A DNA stretch of 64,000 nucleotides from Paraburkholderia rhynchosiae. Lineage in GTDB: Bacteria; Pseudomonadota; Gammaproteobacteria; Burkholderiales; Burkholderiaceae. The translations under genes and the position numbers were made by a program. The DNA lies in NCBI RefSeq assembly GCF_002879865.1, contig NZ_PNXY01000028.1, positions 1 to 64,000 on the forward strand, read 5' to 3'. This document shows positions 60,514-64,000 of this stretch, in pieces. The stretch's first letter is position 1; each line of letters opens with the position of its first letter. The notes under the pieces were generated by a model that was not told the origin of the DNA, searched no databases, and saw only the letters and a list, made by a program, of their open reading frames with translations.

Positions 60514-61380
60514 TCAAAAAATCGCCTGATTGATGATGCCGTACTGCAAACAACGCGTCGCCTTCGTCGCCACGCTTTCGGGCGCGGCATTGCGCACCAT
60601 CCTGACCACCGTGTCCACGCGCGGCAGGCCGAGTTGTTCCAGCCACTCGGTCAGGCCGCTATCGCCCGGCGTGTCGACACGCACGAACACGCCTTCATTG
60701 AGCGCAAGCCAGTGGCTGATGAGCGCCTTCGCGCGGCTCGAATCCTCGGATTCAGGCGCAACCACCGGGCCAATCGCAAAGCCGCGGCCGAAGCGGCGAA
60801 AGAGCGCAAAGCCGACCAGTTCGCCGTCGCGGTCGAGCGCAATGCCGTCGGCGTTTTCAAGCAGCGCGGGCAGCACTTCGCCGCGATCGAGGCCGCTTGC
60901 CTGCGAAGCCAGTTCCACGAGGCGCGCCGTATCGCTCGAACCCAGGGGACGCAAACGCTCGCCGGGCGGCAACGACACGAGCGGCGGCTGGAACGCCGCG
61001 CCCTGGTGTTGATCGAGCGTGCCGGCCGCGCGAAAGCCGAGCTTTTCGTAGAGCGGCTGGCCGGCCGTGGTCGCGTGCAGGAACGTGATGCGGCCGCCGA
61101 GTTCTTCGAGCAGAAGCTCCATCAGTTTTCTGCCGATGCCGCGTCCTTGCCGCTCCGGCGACACGATCACCATGCCGAGCGACGCGCGGTCCGCGCCGTA
61201 CTTCCAGCAAAGCGCGGTACCGATTACGCCGCTCGCGTCTTCGGCGACGAAACCCACGCCGAGTTGCGCGACGAATTTCCAGTCGTCCGCGCGATGCGGC
61301 CATTTGAGTTCGACCGTCAACGCATGCGCGGCGGCGACGTCGTCGAGGGTAAAGCGTCTATAGGTAATCGAATCGGGCAC
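60514..61380 (-). CDS. GNAT-family N-acetyltransferase, tandem type
   Basis: This 288-aa protein begins with a GTG at 61380, 6 nt after AGGGAG; an in-frame TTG at 61401 lies before that site and is rejected. The first GNAT domain has the acetyl-CoA loop SPERQGRGIGRKLMELL. A second, weaker domain fills residues about 140-285 (LVGFALFRRFGRGFAIGPVV). The acceptor is unknown. It is co-transcribed with ghrA. Confidence 0.85.
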   Translation of the reverse strand: MPDSITYRRFTLDDVAAAHALTVELKWPHRADDWKFVAQLGVGFVAEDASGVIGTALCWKYGADRASLGMVIVSPERQGRGIGRKLMELLLEELGGRITFLHATTAGQPLYEKLGFRAAGTLDQHQGAAFQPPLVSLPPGERLRPLGSSDTARLVELASQASGLDRGEVLPALLENADGIALDRDGELVGFALFRRFGRGFAIGPVVAPESEDSSRAKALISHWLALNEGVFVRVDTPGDSGLTEWLEQLGLPRVDTVVRMVRNAAPESVATKATRCLQYGIINQAIF

Positions 61381-61658
61381 GCCGTACTCCCTGAATGGCA
61401 AAAGGCTTACGCGTCACTGTGTCATCCGGGGCGCGGTGTGACTAGGACGATCTTTTTATCCGGCGGGCTTCACAGGGCCGTATCGCAATTCGATACAAAA
61501 CACCAGGTCTGGACCTGCATTACAAGCGGATTGTGCTGCCCGGCGCTTTTTGTCGGCGACATATGCCAGGCGCGCGGCTCTACGATTTTGTTATCGCGAT
61601 GACGCTACAGGCGCATCGCTCGCGGTCTCCATCCAGTCATCACTCAGGACACTTTCTC

Positions 61659-63152
61659 ATGGACAGCTTCAATCCGGACGATGTCGCGATTCGCAGCGGC
61701 CATTTCATCGGCGGCGAGTACGTGGAAGGCAGTCAGCACGGCGCACGCCGCATGGAGGTCGCGCGGCCATCGGACGGCGTGGTCTACGCGAGTGTGCCGG
61801 TGGCCGACGCGGACATGGTCGACCGTGCAGTCGAAAACGCATGGCAGGCTTTTCGCACGGGCGGTTGGGCGCGGATGGCGCCGCGCGAGCGCGCGAAAAT
61901 CATGCGCCGTTTTGCCGATCTGGTCGAAGCCGACGCGCCCGCGCTCGGCCGCCTCGAAGCGCTCGGCTCGACGCGTCCAGTCGCCCAGGCTATTTCCTGG
62001 GACGTGCCCTTCACCGCGGAAGGCATCCGCTTCTACGCGGAGTTCGCCGATAAGCTCGGCGGCGACGTCGCAGCCACGGATCACGACCATCTCGGCATGA
62101 CGATCGCCGAGCCGTATGGCGTGATCGGCGCCATTGCGCCATGGAATTTCCCGCTGGTGATGGCGTCGTGGAAGATCGCGCCGGCGCTCGCCGCCGGTAA
62201 TGCCGTCGTGCTGAAGCCTTCGGAGATGACGCCGTTCTCGGTGCTGCGCCTCGCCGAGCTCGCGGTGCAGGCAGGCGTACCCGCGGGCATCTTCAATGTG
62301 ATCCAGGGCGATGGACGCACGACCGGCGACGAACTGGTGCGTCATCCGAAGATCAGCAAGGTCACATTCACCGGATCGACGCGCACCGGCGCGGCCATCA
62401 TGGCGGCATGCGCGAACAGCGGCACCAAGCCGGTCACGCTCGAACTGGGCGGCAAGAGCCCGCAAATCGTATTCGCCGACGCCCCGCGTCTTGACGATGT
62501 GGCGCGCCGCATCGCCGGCGCAATTACCGGCAACGCCGGGCAAGTGTGCGTCGCGGGTTCGCGTCTGCTGGTCGAACGTAGCCTCGCGGAGCCGCTTGCC
62601 GAGCGCATCGGCAGAATCTTCGCGGAATTGAAACCGGGCGCGACGTGGGCCGCGGGCACGACGCTCTCGCCGATCATTTCCGAGCCGCAAGCGGCGCGCA
62701 TCGAAAGCATAGTGGGCCGCACGCTCGGCTCGGGCGCGACACTGCGCTACGGCGGCGTGCGTGCCGATGCTGACGGTGCCTCGTCGGGCGCCTTTTATAC
62801 GCCGACGTTACTCACCGATGTCACGGCCGATTCAGAAGCCGTCCGCGAAGAAGTGTTCGGCCCGGTGCTCACACTGCAAACCTTCGACACGGAAGAAGAA
62901 GCGCTCGCGCTGGCGCAACATCCCGAGTACGGGCTCGCCGCCGGCGTGCATACCGCCGACCTCGGCCGGGCTCTGCGCTTCGTACGCGGTCTCGAAGCGG
63001 GCACGGTGTGGGTTAACCGCTATGGCCGCACTTCCGACTTCATGATCCCGACGGGCGGCTACAAGCGCTCGGGCATCGGCAAGGACCTGGGGCGCCAGGC
63101 CTACGAGGCCAACCTGCGTTTCAAGAGCGTGCTGATCGACCTGCGCGCGTGA
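61659..63152 (+). CDS. aldehyde dehydrogenase family protein
   Basis: This 497-aa NAD(P)-dependent dehydrogenase carries IAPWNFPLVMASWKIAPALAAG, general base Glu262 in LELGGKSPQI, nucleophile Cys297 in GQVCVAGSRLL, and EVFGPVLTLQTF near the end. It resembles PuuC/gamma-glutamyl-aminobutyraldehyde and other broad-range dehydrogenases. The ATG at 61659 follows AGGAC; in-frame text upstream of it has no coding character. It is divergent from the GNAT-ghrA pair across 278 bp. Confidence 0.92.
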   Translation: MDSFNPDDVAIRSGHFIGGEYVEGSQHGARRMEVARPSDGVVYASVPVADADMVDRAVENAWQAFRTGGWARMAPRERAKIMRRFADLVEADAPALGRLEALGSTRPVAQAISWDVPFTAEGIRFYAEFADKLGGDVAATDHDHLGMTIAEPYGVIGAIAPWNFPLVMASWKIAPALAAGNAVVLKPSEMTPFSVLRLAELAVQAGVPAGIFNVIQGDGRTTGDELVRHPKISKVTFTGSTRTGAAIMAACANSGTKPVTLELGGKSPQIVFADAPRLDDVARRIAGAITGNAGQVCVAGSRLLVERSLAEPLAERIGRIFAELKPGATWAAGTTLSPIISEPQAARIESIVGRTLGSGATLRYGGVRADADGASSGAFYTPTLLTDVTADSEAVREEVFGPVLTLQTFDTEEEALALAQHPEYGLAAGVHTADLGRALRFVRGLEAGTVWVNRYGRTSDFMIPTGGYKRSGIGKDLGRQAYEANLRFKSVLIDLRA

Positions 63153-63388
63153 CGTTCGCTGGGAAGGCCGCGTTCAATACGCCGCAAAGCCAACCCCAGC
63201 AAGGCCTCCAGCCGGTCACGGCACACTCTGCTGCGCAACGGCCTCAAAACGCATGGTTTGTGTCACAGGCAGTGCGCGAATCAGGAACATCTATGTTTTT
63301 GCGCTGATTAAATCTTTAACAGGAATGAGCTTTCACTGTTTTCGCCAATGAGCTCGATGCGAGTTCACCACCACGATAGGACTGCACC

Positions 63389-64000
63389 ATGATCGAATTC
63401 GAACCAAAATACATCACCTTCGACTGCTACGGCACGCTGACGAAATTCCGCATGGCCGACATGACGCGCGAACTGTATGGCCACATCCTGAAGGCCGACG
63501 ACCTCGAAAAGCTGGTCGCGTTCTACGCTGGCTATCGCCGCGATGAAGTGCTGGGCGCATGGAAGCCATATCGCGATGTGGTGGTCAATGCACTGCGCCG
63601 TGCGTGCGCGCGCATGAACGTCGAATTCAATGAAGCCGGCGCGCAGAAGATCTATGAGGCCGTGCCGACCTGGGGTCCGCATCCGGACGTGCCGGAAGGC
63701 CTGTCGCGTCTTGCCAGGAAGTACAAGCTGGTGATTCTGTCGAACGCGTCGAACGACCAGATCCTGAGCAACGTCGACAAGCTCGGTGCACCGTTCCATG
63801 CAGTGTTCACGGCCGAACAGGCGCAATCGTACAAGCCGCGCATGCAAGGCTTCGAGTACATGTTCGACAAGCTCAATTGCAATCCGGAAGACGTGCTGCA
63901 TGTGTCGTCGAGCCTGCGCTACGACCTGATGACCGTGCACGACATGGGCGTCAAGCACAAGGCGTTCATCAACCGCGGCCATGAACCGTCGACGCCGTAT
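63389..64000 (+). CDS. haloacid dehalogenase, type II (partial, runs off the window)
   Basis: The ATG at 63389 begins MIEFEPKYITFDCYGTLTKF with the nucleophile Asp12. Motif II is VILSNASNDQ and motif III is YKPRMQGFEYMFDKL; the 204 codons shown lack a stop, so the C-terminus lies beyond the window. It is a diverged relative of the enzyme at 40148 with the same FDCYGTL and YKP motifs. It follows the aldehyde dehydrogenase by 236 bp; no clear terminator or other gene is seen in that gap. Confidence 0.9.
   Translation, partial: MIEFEPKYITFDCYGTLTKFRMADMTRELYGHILKADDLEKLVAFYAGYRRDEVLGAWKPYRDVVVNALRRACARMNVEFNEAGAQKIYEAVPTWGPHPDVPEGLSRLARKYKLVILSNASNDQILSNVDKLGAPFHAVFTAEQAQSYKPRMQGFEYMFDKLNCNPEDVLHVSSSLRYDLMTVHDMGVKHKAFINRGHEPSTPY

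Noticed and set aside
59509..61602. A 697-codon open frame on the plus strand
   Set aside because: It covers ghrA and the GNAT gene in antisense and contains no recognisable domain.

Overview
The window looks like a chromosomal segment of a high-GC betaproteobacterium of the Burkholderia/Paraburkholderia type. The grounds are the 5S rRNA sequence at the left edge, GC-rich third codon positions, and gene content typical of soil and plant-associated Burkholderiaceae: many ABC importers and MFS permeases for plant-derived substrates, a full Tad/Flp pilus locus, and a selD-mnmH pair. The assignment is made from the sequence by eye and no database was searched.

Left part (1-23.8 kb). A 5S rRNA gene with its terminator closes an rRNA operon. 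A FadR-type GntR regulator diverges from a seven-gene operon: a branched-chain amino-acid-type ABC importer (periplasmic binding protein, two permeases, two ATPases) followed by an M20 amidase/carbamoylase and an M81 (MlrC-like) metallopeptidase. Most of these genes overlap by 4 bp. A strong promoter with a perfect 22-bp palindrome just downstream sits in the divergent gap. After tRNA-Val(GAC) come a lactonase-type amidohydrolase and an MFS transporter, controlled by a divergent HutC-type GntR regulator. Its probable operator recurs in front of a truncated MFS gene that abuts a truncated permease gene, which looks like a deletion scar. Then come mnmH and selD (tRNA selenouridine), an ABC exporter, a 1142-residue zinc-ribbon/cyclase/ATPase/TPR protein, a patatin-like phospholipase and an HD-like hydrolase.

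Middle (23.9-36.2 kb). A minus-strand Tad/Flp pilus locus runs from two tandem Flp pilins (one of only 57 residues) through the prepilin peptidase, a non-canonical AAA ATPase, RcpC/CpaB, the RcpA/CpaC secretin, a small lipoprotein, TadZ, TadA, TadB, TadC, TadE and TadG. No TadD is seen.

Right part (36.2-64 kb). A short degraded stretch is followed by a phytase-like secreted esterase, an orphan sulfonate-type binding protein, a haloacid dehalogenase and a succinate-semialdehyde dehydrogenase. Next is a LacI-regulated galactan operon: ABC ATPase, binding protein, two permeases, cytoplasmic GH42 beta-galactosidase and exported GH53 endo-galactanase, with two copies of a 16-bp LacI-type operator. 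The remainder is catabolic: a PcaK-like aromatic acid permease, a cupin plus an aspartoacylase-like deacylase, tartrate/malate dehydrogenase with its LysR regulator, an Lrp regulator with a class III aminotransferase, GhrA with a GNAT protein, an aldehyde dehydrogenase, and a second haloacid dehalogenase cut by the window end.

No CRISPR array, integrase, complete insertion sequence or prophage was seen. The least ordinary points are the GntR-controlled importer/M20/M81 operon, the head-on truncation scar with duplicated operators, the unusual ATPase in the Tad locus, and the compact galactan regulon with a Tat-type galactanase.
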